Positions 1-9,003 are shown, numbered from the stretch's first letter. The stretch is 64,000 bases of DNA from Marinobacter psychrophilus (GCF_001043175.1 NZ_CP011494.1:682001-746000); one strand, 5' to 3'. Notes: generated by a model from the sequence alone, not told the origin. Program-made: numbers and translations.

Positions 1-1
1 C

Positions 2-1270
2 GACGCGCAGCGTGCCCGGTCTTTGCCTTTGGGCGTGAGTGACAAATCGTCTTTTTCACAGAATCGCTATCCGGCTTATATCGACCTGGTTCGCCGCCAC
101 CTGGCACGGGATTACAAAGAAGAGGATTTACGCAGCGAAGGCCTGCGAGTTTTTACAACCTTTAACCCCGCTATGCAGGTGGCTGCTGAGAAGGCGGTAA
201 CGGAAACCCTGGCACGCTTGGGCGATAAAGCGCTGGAGTCGGCGTTAGTAGTGACAGCGAAAGACAGCGGCGAAGTGCTGGCTCTGGTCGGCGGGCGTGA
301 CCCTCGTTACGCCGGTTTTAATCGAGCACTGGATGCCAGCCGCCAGATTGGTTCATTGGTGAAGCCCTTTGTGTACCTGGCCGCGCTGTCACAGCCGCAG
401 CGTTACACGCTGATTACTCCGTTGCAGGACACACGCTTCACCCTGAAATTCGAGAATGGCACGGTATGGCAGCCAAAAAACTACGACGGTCTGGAACGGG
501 GCGAAGTACCCTTGCATCAGGCGTTGTCTAAATCCTATAACCTGCCGGTGGTTCGGGTGGGTCTGGACATTGGGTTGGCCGAGGTGAAATCCACGCTGCA
601 GGCGTTTGGCACCGACTCGGCTATTTCTGACTATCCGTCTATGTTGTTGGGCGCCGTAGCGATGACGCCGGTGAATGTGGCGCAGATATACCAGGGCCTG
701 GCGACGTCAGGGTTTAACACCCCCCTACGCACCATTCGAGAAGTGACCGACGCGGGCGGCGAACCGCTTAGTCGCTACAGTTTGCAGGTGAACCAGGTGG
801 CCGACCCGGCCGCAGTGCATCTGCTGCAGTACGCCATGCAGGAAACCATGCAGGAGGGCACGGGCCGCTCGGCCTATAACACTGTACCTCGCGCTTTGGC
901 GTTGGCTGGTAAAACAGGCACCACCGATGACGGTCGCGATGCCTGGTTCGCCGGCTTTAGCGGCGACTTGCTGGCGGTCGTCTGGGTAGGACGAGACGAC
1001 AACGGCGCTACCCCGTTAACAGGGGCCAGTGGAGCCTTGCCGGTGTGGTCGAAGTTCATGGCTCAGGTGCCGCAAAACAGTTTCACGCCGGTGTTACCCG
1101 ACGGCGTGCAATACCATTGGGTCAATGCACAACAGCAGGCGTTAACCGATGAACAATGCGAGAATGCGCGACTAATGCCGTTTATCATCGGCAGCGAGCC
1201 AAAGCAGACAATCACCTGTGCTGGCGCTCTGCCACAAAAAATCCGTGGTTGGTTTGAAGGATTGTTTTAA
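2..1270 (+). CDS. mrcB: Penicillin-binding protein 1B, C-terminal part (partial)
   Basis: The 3' part of a class A penicillin-binding protein. The reading frame is open to the left edge, so the N-terminal membrane anchor and the glycosyltransferase domain lie outside the window. What is visible is the DD-transpeptidase domain, which cross-links peptidoglycan stem peptides in the periplasm. The three signature motifs are present in order: SLVK (catalytic Ser codon at 353-355), SYN at about 533, and KTGTT at about 909. The PBP1B-type assignment fits the class A transpeptidase sequence and the lipoprotein partner downstream. The stop TAA overlaps the ATG of the next gene (TAATG), so the two are translationally coupled. 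PBP1A is the main alternative, made less likely by the neighbour. Confidence 0.9.
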   Translation, partial: DAQRARSLPLGVSDKSSFSQNRYPAYIDLVRRHLARDYKEEDLRSEGLRVFTTFNPAMQVAAEKAVTETLARLGDKALESALVVTAKDSGEVLALVGGRDPRYAGFNRALDASRQIGSLVKPFVYLAALSQPQRYTLITPLQDTRFTLKFENGTVWQPKNYDGLERGEVPLHQALSKSYNLPVVRVGLDIGLAEVKSTLQAFGTDSAISDYPSMLLGAVAMTPVNVAQIYQGLATSGFNTPLRTIREVTDAGGEPLSRYSLQVNQVADPAAVHLLQYAMQETMQEGTGRSAYNTVPRALALAGKTGTTDDGRDAWFAGFSGDLLAVVWVGRDDNGATPLTGASGALPVWSKFMAQVPQNSFTPVLPDGVQYHWVNAQQQALTDEQCENARLMPFIIGSEPKQTITCAGALPQKIRGWFEGLF

Positions 1271-1854
1271 TGATCAGAGTGCAAATGAGAACGCGGGTGT
1301 TTCGTAGCGTAGTTGTTGGTGCCGTTTTGTTACTGGCGGGCTGTGCCAGCGGACCCGGTGGTGGTATTTACGTGCCTGTCGGAGAGCGTTCGCAGGCGCC
1401 TAAACCGCCACTGACCGGCGGCACCGCCAAACCAGCCGATGAACCGCAGGTATGGCGCAAAAGCGAACAGCCGCTTGAACAGAAATCACAACAGCAAACA
1501 GTCGTGCCCGGGTACCGCGAAGCTGGTGACCAGATGCCTGCTGCGGCAGTGGGCCTGGTAAAAGAGGCCGATACCTTGATGGCACAGAGTAATGGGGCGG
1601 CGGCGATTATCAGGCTGGAACGGGCGCAGCGCATTGCACCGCGGTCTGCGGCGGTGTATTTCAAACTGTCCGAAGCTTACGTGATGACCGGCCAGCTTGG
1701 CAGTGCTGAACAGTTTAGCCTTAAGGGGCTGTCGCTGGCGGGGCGTGATGAGCGCCTGCAGCGCTCAGGTTGGTTACTGTTGGCCGATATTCGCAGAGCT
1801 CGGGGCAATGTGGCCGGTGCGCAGCAGGCCGAAAGCCGCGCCGCTAGCCTGTAA
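1270..1854 (+). CDS. TPR lipoprotein, likely PBP1B activator (LpoP-like)
   Basis: A 194-residue lipoprotein. A basic N-terminus and hydrophobic stretch lead to a lipobox LAGC with Cys25 as the lipidation site. A Pro-rich low-complexity linker (about residues 27-85) follows, then a C-terminal helical region with tetratricopeptide-like repeats (about 95-190; KLSEAYVMTGQLGSAEQF is typical). The start ATG overlaps the stop of the PBP gene and has an AAGGA ribosome site inside that gene. In Pseudomonas aeruginosa the TPR lipoprotein LpoP is encoded with ponB and activates PBP1b. The same architecture and coupling here make that role likely, but this is inference from layout. Met6 is a possible alternative start. 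A terminator follows. Confidence 0.8.
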   Translation: MIRVQMRTRVFRSVVVGAVLLLAGCASGPGGGIYVPVGERSQAPKPPLTGGTAKPADEPQVWRKSEQPLEQKSQQQTVVPGYREAGDQMPAAAVGLVKEADTLMAQSNGAAAIIRLERAQRIAPRSAAVYFKLSEAYVMTGQLGSAEQFSLKGLSLAGRDERLQRSGWLLLADIRRARGNVAGAQQAESRAASL

Positions 1855-1892
1855 GTCAGGCAAAACGGTAGATCGAGAAAAGCGGATAGAAA

Positions 1893-1925
1893 AAAAGGCC
1901 ACTACTTTTAGCAGTGGCCTTTTTG
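1893..1925. terminator. Bidirectional intrinsic terminator
   Basis: Perfect 11-bp stem AAAAGGCCACT / AGTGGCCTTTT around a 9-nt loop, with A-tract and T-tract on either side. It sits between the convergent lipoprotein gene and hemL, so it can end transcription from both directions. Confidence 0.9.
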
Positions 1926-1950
1926 CTTGGGGCAACGTCGTCACAACATT

Positions 1951-3231
1951 TTAAAGCGTTGCAAATACCTTGCGTGCCGCGTTCAGAGTGAACTCAATGT
2001 CCTCATCGGAAATGGCGGCGCTGGTAAAACCGGCTTCGAAAGCCGACGGCGCCAGGTAAATGCCCTCGGCCAGCATGCCCTGAAAAAACTTCTTGAAGCG
2101 TTCAATATCGCACTCCATTACCTGGTCAAAGCGAGTGACAGACGATTCTTTGCTGAAGAAGAAGCCAAACATAGCACCGGCACCTTGTACCGCCAGCGGA
2201 ATACCTGCCTCGTCGGCTGCTGCCTTCAGGCCAGCGCAGATCTTTTCAGTCTTAAGGGTCAGCGCATCGTGAAATCCCGGTTCGGAAATCGCGTTCAGTG
2301 TGGCTAGGCCAGCGGTCATCGCCAGCGGATTACCGCTCAAAGTGCCCGCTTGGTAAACTGGCCCCAGAGGCGCAATGTGTTCCATGATTTCACGTTTGCC
2401 GCCGAAAGCACCTACCGGTAAGCCGCCACCGATCACTTTGCCCAAGGCCGTCAGGTCTGGGGTTACGCCGAACAAACCCTGGGCGCCGCCCAGTGACACC
2501 CGAAAACCGGTCATCACTTCGTCAAAGATCAACACTGTGCCGTATTCATCGCAGATCTCGCGCAGGCCTTCCAGAAATCCCGGAACCGGTGGAATGCAGT
2601 TCATATTGCCGGCTACCGGCTCTACGATAATGGCTGCAATCTCGTGGCCTATGGCGCGGAAGGTTTTGCGCACGTCATCAATATCGTTGAAGTTCAGGGT
2701 CAGGGTGAGTTCGGCCAGGCAAGCGGGTACACCTGGAGAATTAGGCAGGCCCAGGGTCAGCGCGCCGGAACCCGCTTTCACTAGCAGTGAATCAACGTGA
2801 CCGTGGTAGCAACCCTCAAATTTGACCACTTTGTCGCGGCCGGTGTAGCCGCGGGCCAGGCGCAGCGCACTCATGGTGGCTTCGGTGCCGGAGTTCACCA
2901 TGCGCACCAGCTCGATGGACGGTACCAGTTCGCACACTTTTTTGGCCATCTCGGTTTCGATGGCGGTTGGTGCGCCGTATCCTATGCCTTTTTCAATCTG
3001 CGCGTGCAAAGCTTCTTTTATAAGCGGGTTGGAGTGGCCAATAATCATTGGTCCCCAAGAGCCGATGTAATCGATGTAACGGCGATCGTCTTCATCGTAA
3101 AGATACGCGCCCTGGGCACGTTTGAAAAAAATAGGCGTACCGCCAACACCGTGAAAAGCCCGTACCGGGGAGTTAACTCCACCAGGAATGTATTTCTGGG
3201 CCTGTTCGAACAGGGTTTCGGAATGCGTCAT
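1951..3231 (-). CDS. hemL: Glutamate-1-semialdehyde 2,1-aminomutase
   Basis: PLP-dependent enzyme converting glutamate-1-semialdehyde to 5-aminolevulinate in the C5 pathway of tetrapyrrole synthesis. The chosen ATG at 3231 gives 426 residues, the length of the E. coli enzyme, and puts the PLP lysine at Lys265 in [11 protein letters not shown] longer frame runs upstream but would overlap thiE. The ATG at 3231 has an AGGAG ribosome site 8 bases upstream. Other family motifs are visible: [20 protein letters not shown] (residues 112-131), FDEVMTGFR and AGTLSGNP. It is the last gene of a minus-strand cluster, 13 bases after thiE, and ends at the shared bidirectional terminator. Confidence 0.97.
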   Translation of the reverse strand: MTHSETLFEQAQKYIPGGVNSPVRAFHGVGGTPIFFKRAQGAYLYDEDDRRYIDYIGSWGPMIIGHSNPLIKEALHAQIEKGIGYGAPTAIETEMAKKVCELVPSIELVRMVNSGTEATMSALRLARGYTGRDKVVKFEGCYHGHVDSLLVKAGSGALTLGLPNSPGVPACLAELTLTLNFNDIDDVRKTFRAIGHEIAAIIVEPVAGNMNCIPPVPGFLEGLREICDEYGTVLIFDEVMTGFRVSLGGAQGLFGVTPDLTALGKVIGGGLPVGAFGGKREIMEHIAPLGPVYQAGTLSGNPLAMTAGLATLNAISEPGFHDALTLKTEKICAGLKAAADEAGIPLAVQGAGAMFGFFFSKESSVTRFDQVMECDIERFKKFFQGMLAEGIYLAPSAFEAGFTSAAISDEDIEFTLNAARKVFATL

Positions 3232-3244
3232 GTCTGGGCTCCTG

Positions 3245-3907
3245 CTAAGTGCTTTGAAAAAATTGAGAACGATGTTGGACAAACAGCCGGCTAAATTCGC
3301 GGGCACGTTTTGCAGTGGCATCCACGTCGGTGCTGAAAAGTCCACCGGCTACCGCCAGCAAATCGGCGCCAGCCTGAACCAAGGGTTCGGCGTTGCGCAA
3401 AGTAATGCCGCCAATGGCGGTTACCGGGAGCTTGAACTGTTTGGCCAGTCCCAGGACGTGCGTGTCAGCCGCGGAAGCGTTGGGTTTTGTGGTTGATGGA
3501 TAAAACCGGCCAAAGGCCAGATAATTTGCACCTTGCGCGCAGGCGGCTTGTGCCAACGCCAAGTCGGCGTGGCAGGTAATGCCAATAATGGCCCGTTCAC
3601 CGAGCAGGCGCCGAGCGTCTGCCAAGGCGGTATCGCCTTGGCCCAGGTGCACGCCGGCTGCTTGCACTCGCAAGGCCAGCTCGATGTTGTCATTAATCAG
3701 TAACGGCACACCTGCATTGCTGCAGGCAGATTGCAGAGCGCTGGCCTGGCGTAGCTGTTCTGCTGCCGGCAAGTGTTTCTCACGGTATTGGACCAGTACT
3801 GCGCCACCTTCCAGGGCGGCTTCGACCGCCGTTATCAGTGTATCACCAGGGGTTAGGTGGCCGTCGGTAATGGCATACAAACCGGGTTTCAGCGTTAATG
3901 TTCCCAT
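3245..3907 (-). CDS. thiE: Thiamine-phosphate synthase
   Basis: Joins the hydroxymethylpyrimidine pyrophosphate and thiazole phosphate moieties to give thiamine monophosphate. The 220-residue protein has the TIM-barrel family pattern: GLYAITDG near the N-terminus, [26 protein letters not shown], and [20 protein letters not shown], followed by [12 protein letters not shown] toward the C-terminus, close to the usual 210-220 residues. The start overlaps the 3' end of thiD by 13 bases, so the two thiamine genes are translationally coupled, with the pyrimidine kinase directly upstream of the enzyme that uses its product. Confidence 0.96.
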   Translation of the reverse strand: MGTLTLKPGLYAITDGHLTPGDTLITAVEAALEGGAVLVQYREKHLPAAEQLRQASALQSACSNAGVPLLINDNIELALRVQAAGVHLGQGDTALADARRLLGERAIIGITCHADLALAQAACAQGANYLAFGRFYPSTTKPNASAADTHVLGLAKQFKLPVTAIGGITLRNAEPLVQAGADLLAVAGGLFSTDVDATAKRAREFSRLFVQHRSQFFQST

Positions 3908-4683
3908 AGAATCCCTCGATCGGGCACAGGTTGCCCCTCACCCACTTTCAACGCCTGAAGGATGGCACGATGCACGTAGTTCTGCGCCTGCGCGATAGCG
4001 GCGCGCTGCGACAGGCCGCAGGCGCGGCCTGCAGCGATAGAGGATGCCAGCGTGCAACCGGTGCCATGATATTCGCCACCAATACGCTCGATATGCCAAC
4101 GCTGGGGCTCGGCATCACGGCGGTAAAGCACATTGATGATGGTTTCGCCGGTGCCGTGGCCGCCTGTGGCCAGCACGTCACCGCAGCCAGCCAGTTGGAG
4201 TTTCGCGGCGGCTTTTTGCGGATCAGGTTCGCCGGTCAGCAATTCCAGTTCTACGCCATTGGGCGTTATCATTTCCGCCAAGGGGAACAGCCGCGTAAGC
4301 ATTGCGTTAATGAGGTCCGAGTCTGCCAGATCACCGCCACCGGCGGCTTTAATCACAGGGTCCACAATCAGAGGTATGTGCGGGCGTTTGCGGACAAATT
4401 CTACCAGTACGTCCACCACGTCAGCATTACCCAGGGCGCCGGTTTTTATGGCGTGAATTGGCGTGTCGCCAGCCAGGCATTCAAGTTGACGACGAATCAA
4501 ATCGGCGTCAATCGGCTCCGCAACATAAACGTTGCGGGTGTCTTGTACGGTTAGGCAAGTCAGCACTGGCAGCGGATGACAGCCCAGAGAAGTAACAGAC
4601 TGAATGTCGGCTTGTACACCGGCACCACCGGAGGGGTCCAGCCCGGACAAAATCAATACTTGAGGACGGCTTCGGAGTTTGAT
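3895..4683 (-). CDS. thiD: Hydroxymethylpyrimidine(-phosphate) kinase, apparent ATC start
   Basis: Phosphorylates HMP and HMP-phosphate for thiamine synthesis. Ribokinase-fold motifs are clear: ILSGLDPSGGAGVQADIQ at the N-terminus, VIKAAGGGDL, ITPNGVELELL, and the GEYHGTGCTLASSIAAGRA anion-hole/active-site region. The start is odd. There is no ATG, GTG or usable TTG between the upstream stop-free region and the conserved N-terminus. An AAGGAG ribosome site lies 6 bases before an ATC codon at 4683-4681, giving IKLRSRPQVLIL and a 262-residue protein of normal length. The only in-frame ATG, at 4866, would overlap hemJ by 131 bases. So the gene either initiates at AUC or carries a single-base change (ATG to ATC). 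thiE overlaps the 3' end. Confidence 0.88.
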   Translation of the reverse strand: MKLRSRPQVLILSGLDPSGGAGVQADIQSVTSLGCHPLPVLTCLTVQDTRNVYVAEPIDADLIRRQLECLAGDTPIHAIKTGALGNADVVDVLVEFVRKRPHIPLIVDPVIKAAGGGDLADSDLINAMLTRLFPLAEMITPNGVELELLTGEPDPQKAAAKLQLAGCGDVLATGGHGTGETIINVLYRRDAEPQRWHIERIGGEYHGTGCTLASSIAAGRACGLSQRAAIAQAQNYVHRAILQALKVGEGQPVPDRGILWEH

Positions 4684-4735
4684 GGCTCTCTCCTTGCACT
4701 GAGATTGTTGTTGGGAATCATAGTGTAGTGGCGGC

Positions 4736-5158
4736 CTAGAATGGCCGCACGACCGCAAGAATAACCACTGCCAGCAGCACAAATACAGGCACTTCGTTAA
4801 ACCAGCGGTAAAACACGTGGCCTCGGGTGTTGCGATCGTCGCGGAACACTTTGACCAAGTGGCCACAGTAAAAGTGATAAACGATCAATAGCGCCACTAA
4901 TACGAGTTTGACGTGAAACCAGCCTTGGCTGAAGTAGCCAGACACACTATAGCTGACCAGCCACACGCCAAAAAATACGGTGGCAATCATAGCCGGCATG
5001 GTAATCCCGCGATACAGCTTGCGCTCCATGATCTTGAAGCGTTCGCGGCCCGGTTCGTCTTCGCAGGCCGCGTGGTAAACGAACAGTCGCGGAAGGTAAA
5101 AAATGCCGGCAAACCAGCACACCATCGAAATTATGTGAAAAGCTTTTACCCAAAGCAT
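4736..5158 (-). CDS. hemJ: Protoporphyrinogen IX oxidase, HemJ family
   Basis: A 140-residue inner-membrane protein with four predicted membrane segments (about residues 5-27, 53-73, 80-100 and 119-138). The family-defining N-terminal stretch KAFHIISMVCWFAGIFYLPR with conserved His8 is present. HemJ oxidises protoporphyrinogen IX to protoporphyrin IX, the penultimate haem step, and replaces HemG/HemY in many bacteria. It starts 2 bases after the CLC channel stop, so the two are almost certainly cotranscribed. hemL, the early-pathway gene, lies three genes downstream. Confidence 0.93.
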   Translation of the reverse strand: MLWVKAFHIISMVCWFAGIFYLPRLFVYHAACEDEPGRERFKIMERKLYRGITMPAMIATVFFGVWLVSYSVSGYFSQGWFHVKLVLVALLIVYHFYCGHLVKVFRDDRNTRGHVFYRWFNEVPVFVLLAVVILAVVRPF

Positions 5159-5160
5159 GC

Positions 5161-6936
5161 TTAACTCCGCCGATATTGATAGTAACTTTCTATATCTGAT
5201 TTCAGCACAACGCCATGAATTCTCTGGATCATTGGCGCCACGTGACGCTGAACATATAGAGCTTCTGCGCTGTTGTTATCAAATTCATTTAATGCCTCTT
5301 CAAGCGTGGCCTGATATTGCACCGGCGCCAGATCGCGACGATTTGCCGGTATGTTCATCAGATCAATCTGCTCGGAGATGGGCTGGTCTTCGGTTTTCAG
5401 CCGTTTTTCACTGTCCTCCAGAAAACGTGCCAGATCTACCGCCGGCATCAGCGACGTTGGTCCGTTGCTGCCGTCAATCACTAGCCATTTGGGCTCGGAT
5501 TTCAGAATCTTGCGGGCTTGCTGAGGCGTCAGCCTGCGTTGAATACGGAGGATACTCTTATCCATGATGGCCGCCACCGATACCCGCCGCAATGCCTGAA
5601 TGACCGGAGAGTTGTGATAGCTTAGGCCCTGAGACTTGAGAATGGTCAAAAATAGTGATTTACAGCCAAACGCTTCGCTAGTGACCAAGCTCGACGTGGT
5701 AATGATCAGCATTCCCGGCAGGATAATGTTGGGGTTACGGGTTAACTCCATCAAGGCCATCAGTGCCGCAAGCGGCGCCTGTAATACGGCGCCCATCATG
5801 GCGCCCATGCCTAACATGGCGTAAAAACCCACCGATGATGCCAGTTCTGGCGCAATTTTTGCGCCAATCAAGCCCATGGCGCCGCCCAGGGTGGCGCCCA
5901 TAAAGACCGTGGGGCCAATCACCCCGCTGGGCATTCCCAGGCCTATGGTTGTAGAGGTAATCAGCAGTTTGGCTATCCCTGCGACCAGTAGCAGCCAGAA
6001 CCCCAGCTGACCGTGAATAGTATCATTAACAGTGTCGTAGCCAATGCCCATGGTCTGCGGAATCAGCAGAGCAAAGGGCACCATCAATAGCCCAGCCACA
6101 CACAGGCGCAGCAGCACCGGGCGTTGATGAAAACGGCCCATCACATCCACCAGCTTGATAAACATCGCGGCTGCCACACCAATGATGACGGCGATCACCA
6201 GAATCCAGGGTATTTCCAACAATGAATTCATGGTCAGCGCTGGCACACTGAAGGCGGGTTCGGAGCTGTACACCATCTGATTCACCACAGCCGCGCTCAC
6301 CGCGGCTAGAATAATAGGGGTGAATCCAGCCATTGTGTATTCCATCATCACCACTTCCATCGCGAAGATTACTCCGGAAATGGGCGTGTTGAACGAGGCC
6401 GAGATGGCGGCCGCACAGCCACAGGCAACCAGGGTACGAATGCTGTTGTTGGGTAGCCGCATCCATTGGCCCATCAGGCTCGAAAAAGCCGCGCCCAAAT
6501 GCACCGCAGGGCCCTCGCGGCCCGCCGATTGGCCACTGACAACGGTCAGTACCCCGCACACAAACTGCACAATGGCGCTGCGCAGGGAAATGTACCCTTG
6601 ATGATAATTCAGGCGCTCCATCACATGAACGATGCCGACTTTGCGGTCGTGAATCGCCAAGCGATGCAGCATTAAACCCAACGTTAGAGCACCGGCGAGT
6701 GGCAGCAGTCCGCGAGTGATAATGTGCAGTTGCTCGAAAGATTCGAAACTATCACCTGGCAAAAAGTAACCCAGCGGCCATTCGATCGCCTGTCGGAATA
6801 GCAGTATCACCACGCCAGTCACTAAACCGGACAGCAGGCCCAGCACGGCCAGTTGAGGTAGCGCGTCTGCCCCGGATAACCGGCGTCGGAAACTGGCTTT
6901 CATTTTCGCCATTAGCGGGCGTGCGGAACGGATCAT
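5161..6936 (-). CDS. CLC-family chloride channel with C-terminal CBS domains
   Basis: A 591-residue inner-membrane CLC protein with about 10-12 hydrophobic helices (residues 25-450) and a cytoplasmic C-terminal region (about 455-590) that fits a CBS pair. The gating glutamate motif GREGP is present (Glu141), as are NTPISGVIFAMEVV and a GMPSGVIGPTVFMG chloride-binding loop. Two differences from E. coli ClcA stand out: the GSGIP filter motif is replaced by KVGIV (residues 99-103), and the position of the proton-relay glutamate Glu203 aligns with Val195. Valine there is typical of CLC channels rather than H+/Cl- antiporters. The start is uncertain: Met1, Met9 and Met12 all lack a strong ribosome site. 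Confidence 0.92.
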   Translation of the reverse strand: MIRSARPLMAKMKASFRRRLSGADALPQLAVLGLLSGLVTGVVILLFRQAIEWPLGYFLPGDSFESFEQLHIITRGLLPLAGALTLGLMLHRLAIHDRKVGIVHVMERLNYHQGYISLRSAIVQFVCGVLTVVSGQSAGREGPAVHLGAAFSSLMGQWMRLPNNSIRTLVACGCAAAISASFNTPISGVIFAMEVVMMEYTMAGFTPIILAAVSAAVVNQMVYSSEPAFSVPALTMNSLLEIPWILVIAVIIGVAAAMFIKLVDVMGRFHQRPVLLRLCVAGLLMVPFALLIPQTMGIGYDTVNDTIHGQLGFWLLLVAGIAKLLITSTTIGLGMPSGVIGPTVFMGATLGGAMGLIGAKIAPELASSVGFYAMLGMGAMMGAVLQAPLAALMALMELTRNPNIILPGMLIITTSSLVTSEAFGCKSLFLTILKSQGLSYHNSPVIQALRRVSVAAIMDKSILRIQRRLTPQQARKILKSEPKWLVIDGSNGPTSLMPAVDLARFLEDSEKRLKTEDQPISEQIDLMNIPANRRDLAPVQYQATLEEALNEFDNNSAEALYVQRHVAPMIQRIHGVVLKSDIESYYQYRRS

Positions 6937-7056
6937 AAGGGGTGCATGCGGGGCCTGAGCCGGTTGATGATTCTTATGCCGGTACTAATCCGGCGCAGAC
7001 TGTCTTGGGTATTGTAGCCACCCTTGTCAGGGCTGCAATAAGGGGGTGGCTTATCA

Positions 7057-7065
7057 TGATAGAAT
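7057..7065 (+). promoter_or_regulatory. Candidate extended -10 promoter for argC
   Basis: TGATAGAAT gives a TGn extended -10 with TAGAAT, 49 bases before the argC start, and no good -35 is visible. The rest of the 177-base divergent gap (6937-7113) holds an 8-bp inverted repeat AGCCACCC / GGGTGGCT around 7017-7050, which could be an operator. No arginine-box consensus was recognised. Confidence 0.5.
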
Positions 7066-7113
7066 ATTGGCTAAAAATGCAATTTCAGGAAACAGACGAG
7101 TGGGAGCTTATAC

Positions 7114-8151
7114 GTGATTAAAGTAGGTATTGTAGGTGGCACCGGATACACCGGCGTTGAATTGCTGAGGGTTCTGGCGGTGCATCCCCAGGCACAATTG
7201 CATTGTATTACCTCGCGTTCGGAAGCCGGTATCCCCGTTTCTGATCTTTACCCAAATCTGCGCGGCCACTTTGATCTGGCGTTTTCAGAACCCGATGTTG
7301 CCGTACTTTGCCAATGCGATCTGGTGTTTTTTGCCACGCCACACGGTGTAGCCATGCGAATGGTGCCGGAGTTAATGGCAGCGGGTGTGCGCGTTGTGGA
7401 TTTGTCGGCCGATTTTCGCTTGAAAAATCTGGACGTTTGGGCAAAGTGGTATGGGATGCCTCACGAGAGTCCAGAGTGGGCGGGAAAAGCCGTTTACGGT
7501 CTGCCTGAAGTGGTGCGTAGTGAACTCCATGGTGCACAGCTGGTGGCTAACCCCGGCTGTTATCCTACTGCGGTGCAATTGGGTTTTCTGCCTTTGCTGG
7601 AAAACAAGCTGGTAGACAGCTCCCGCTTAATTGCCGATGCCAAATCGGGCTCGAGTGGTGCGGGCCGTCAGGCCAGCGTAGGTATGTTGCATGGCGAGGT
7701 GGGTGAAAGTTTCAAGGCCTATGGCGCGTCTGGCCATCGCCACCTGCCGGAAATTCGCCAAGGCCTAAGCCAGGCCGCAGGAACCGCGGTGGGCGTTACA
7801 TTTGTGCCGCACTTGGTGCCGATGATTCGCGGCATAGAGGCGACGCTTTACGCTGAATTGCATAACGTAGGCGATTTTGACAGGCTGCAGGAATTGTACG
7901 AAGAGCGTTATCGCGATGAGCCCTTTGTGGATGTAATGCCGTTTGGCAGTCACCCGGAAACCCGCAGTGTGCGCGGCGCGAATCACTGTCGCATGGCGCT
8001 GCACCGCCAGGAAAACAGCAACGTGGTTATTGTTACCTCGGTGATTGATAACCTGGTGAAGGGTGCTGCCGGTCAGGCCGTACAGAATATGAACGTCATG
8101 TTTGGCCTCCCCGAAATAATGGGCCTGGAAGCGCCAGCCATGCTGCCATGA
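7114..8151 (+). CDS. argC: N-acetyl-gamma-glutamyl-phosphate reductase
   Basis: NADPH-dependent reduction of N-acetylglutamyl-5-phosphate, the third step of arginine synthesis. 345 residues, family type 1. The Rossmann motif [10 protein letters not shown] is at residues 5-14, and the catalytic Cys149 sits in [10 protein letters not shown]. The C-terminal catalytic region contains the conserved GHRHLPEI and [12 protein letters not shown] stretches. The start is GTG, with GGGAG about 8 bases upstream and the Rossmann strand immediately following, so no other start is plausible. Other arg genes are not nearby. Confidence 0.97.
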   Translation: MIKVGIVGGTGYTGVELLRVLAVHPQAQLHCITSRSEAGIPVSDLYPNLRGHFDLAFSEPDVAVLCQCDLVFFATPHGVAMRMVPELMAAGVRVVDLSADFRLKNLDVWAKWYGMPHESPEWAGKAVYGLPEVVRSELHGAQLVANPGCYPTAVQLGFLPLLENKLVDSSRLIADAKSGSSGAGRQASVGMLHGEVGESFKAYGASGHRHLPEIRQGLSQAAGTAVGVTFVPHLVPMIRGIEATLYAELHNVGDFDRLQELYEERYRDEPFVDVMPFGSHPETRSVRGANHCRMALHRQENSNVVIVTSVIDNLVKGAAGQAVQNMNVMFGLPEIMGLEAPAMLP

Positions 8152-8196
8152 GCGCCGTAACCGCTTTAAAAAGAGCTGCTGGCGCGGTGCTCAAGG

Positions 8197-8925
8197 GTGG
8201 TTAACTCCGCCCTTCAAACAACCAAAACTGCAGGTGTTGGCTGGCGCTGGTTGATGTTGGCGCTAATGTGCGGGACGTTTTTGGCCGGCGGCTACTGGGC
8301 CGGTGTGCAGCACGGCACTGGTAGTGAACGTGCGCGCCTGGGCCAGGTTAAAGTTGAACGTGACCAGTTAGAAGCGTCTGCGACAGAGCTACGCAAACAG
8401 TATCAGGTAGCGCGGCAGCAAAAAATAAGTTTGGAGCGTGGGCGGGCGATTGACGAGCAAGCGTTGAGCCAGGCTCGGCAGAGCCTTGTGGCGCTGGAAA
8501 CCAGTAATGCCCAGTTACGTTTGGACCTGGGTTTTTATAAAAAAATCATGGCTCCGGCAAGCGTGGCCAAAGGCTTACAGATTGACCGCCTGAGTATTGA
8601 TAAAACCCCCGAAGGCGGTTTCAATTTTCGGCTGGTGCTGACCCAGGTTGGTAACAACAAACTCTATCAGTCGGGCGTGGTAGCCGTGAATCTGTTGGCC
8701 CAGCCCGGTGATAGTGCAGAGGCAATCCGGCTGCGTGATGTATCGCCACAGATTGATGATGTGGGTGTTAAGTTCCGTTTTCGCTATTTTCAGGACATTA
8801 AGGTTTCACTCACGTTGCCCGATGGGTTTGAGCCTCTGGAGGTGCAAGTAGTAGCGCAGCCAAAAGGTAAAGAAACCGTAAACGTCCAGCGTACTTTTTT
8901 ATGGAGCAAACTGGTGGCGAACTAG
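8197..8925 (+). CDS. Single-pass membrane coiled-coil protein (DUF6776-like)
   Basis: A 242-residue protein of unknown function. One transmembrane segment (about residues 17-36) follows a short cytoplasmic tail. Residues 45-105 are heptad-rich and Gln/Glu/Arg/Leu-rich (VERDQLEASATELRKQYQVA), predicting a periplasmic coiled coil. Residues 120-240 are a compact, probably beta-rich domain (FNFRLVLTQVGNNKLYQSG). Start is GTG at 8197 with a weak ribosome site. It sits between argC and erpA. I recall this family as DUF6776 from Pseudomonas and Marinobacter; the name is from memory, and no function should be assumed. Confidence 0.75.
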   Translation: MVNSALQTTKTAGVGWRWLMLALMCGTFLAGGYWAGVQHGTGSERARLGQVKVERDQLEASATELRKQYQVARQQKISLERGRAIDEQALSQARQSLVALETSNAQLRLDLGFYKKIMAPASVAKGLQIDRLSIDKTPEGGFNFRLVLTQVGNNKLYQSGVVAVNLLAQPGDSAEAIRLRDVSPQIDDVGVKFRFRYFQDIKVSLTLPDGFEPLEVQVVAQPKGKETVNVQRTFLWSKLVAN

Positions 8926-8974
8926 CCCGCGGACAGAGGCATCGCGCTGCGCAATATTTGCGTTCTGGTAATAG

Positions 8975-9003
8975 TTGATTGTTTTAGTCAGGAATACGAT
9001 AAT
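8975..9003 (+). promoter_or_regulatory. Sigma70-type promoter for erpA
   Basis: TTGATT, a 17-base spacer and GATAAT, ending 33 bases before the erpA start. Each hexamer matches consensus at four or five positions. No clear IscR-type box was recognised in the gap 8926-9036. Confidence 0.6.

Noticed and set aside
4695..4706. CTGAGAT, resembling part of a TPP riboswitch near thiD
   Set aside because: It lies on the plus strand while thiD/thiE are on the minus strand, the gap to hemJ is only 52 bases, and no second conserved segment is present.
4684..4866. Upstream ATG (4866) as thiD start
   Set aside because: It would add 61 residues unlike any ThiD N-terminus and overlap hemJ by 131 bases, whereas the ATC at 4683 has a well-spaced ribosome site.
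8148..8204. 18-codon plus-strand ORF overlapping the argC stop (ATGA)
   Set aside because: No ribosome site, no recognisable product, and too short to support without conservation. It might only help coupling to the next gene.
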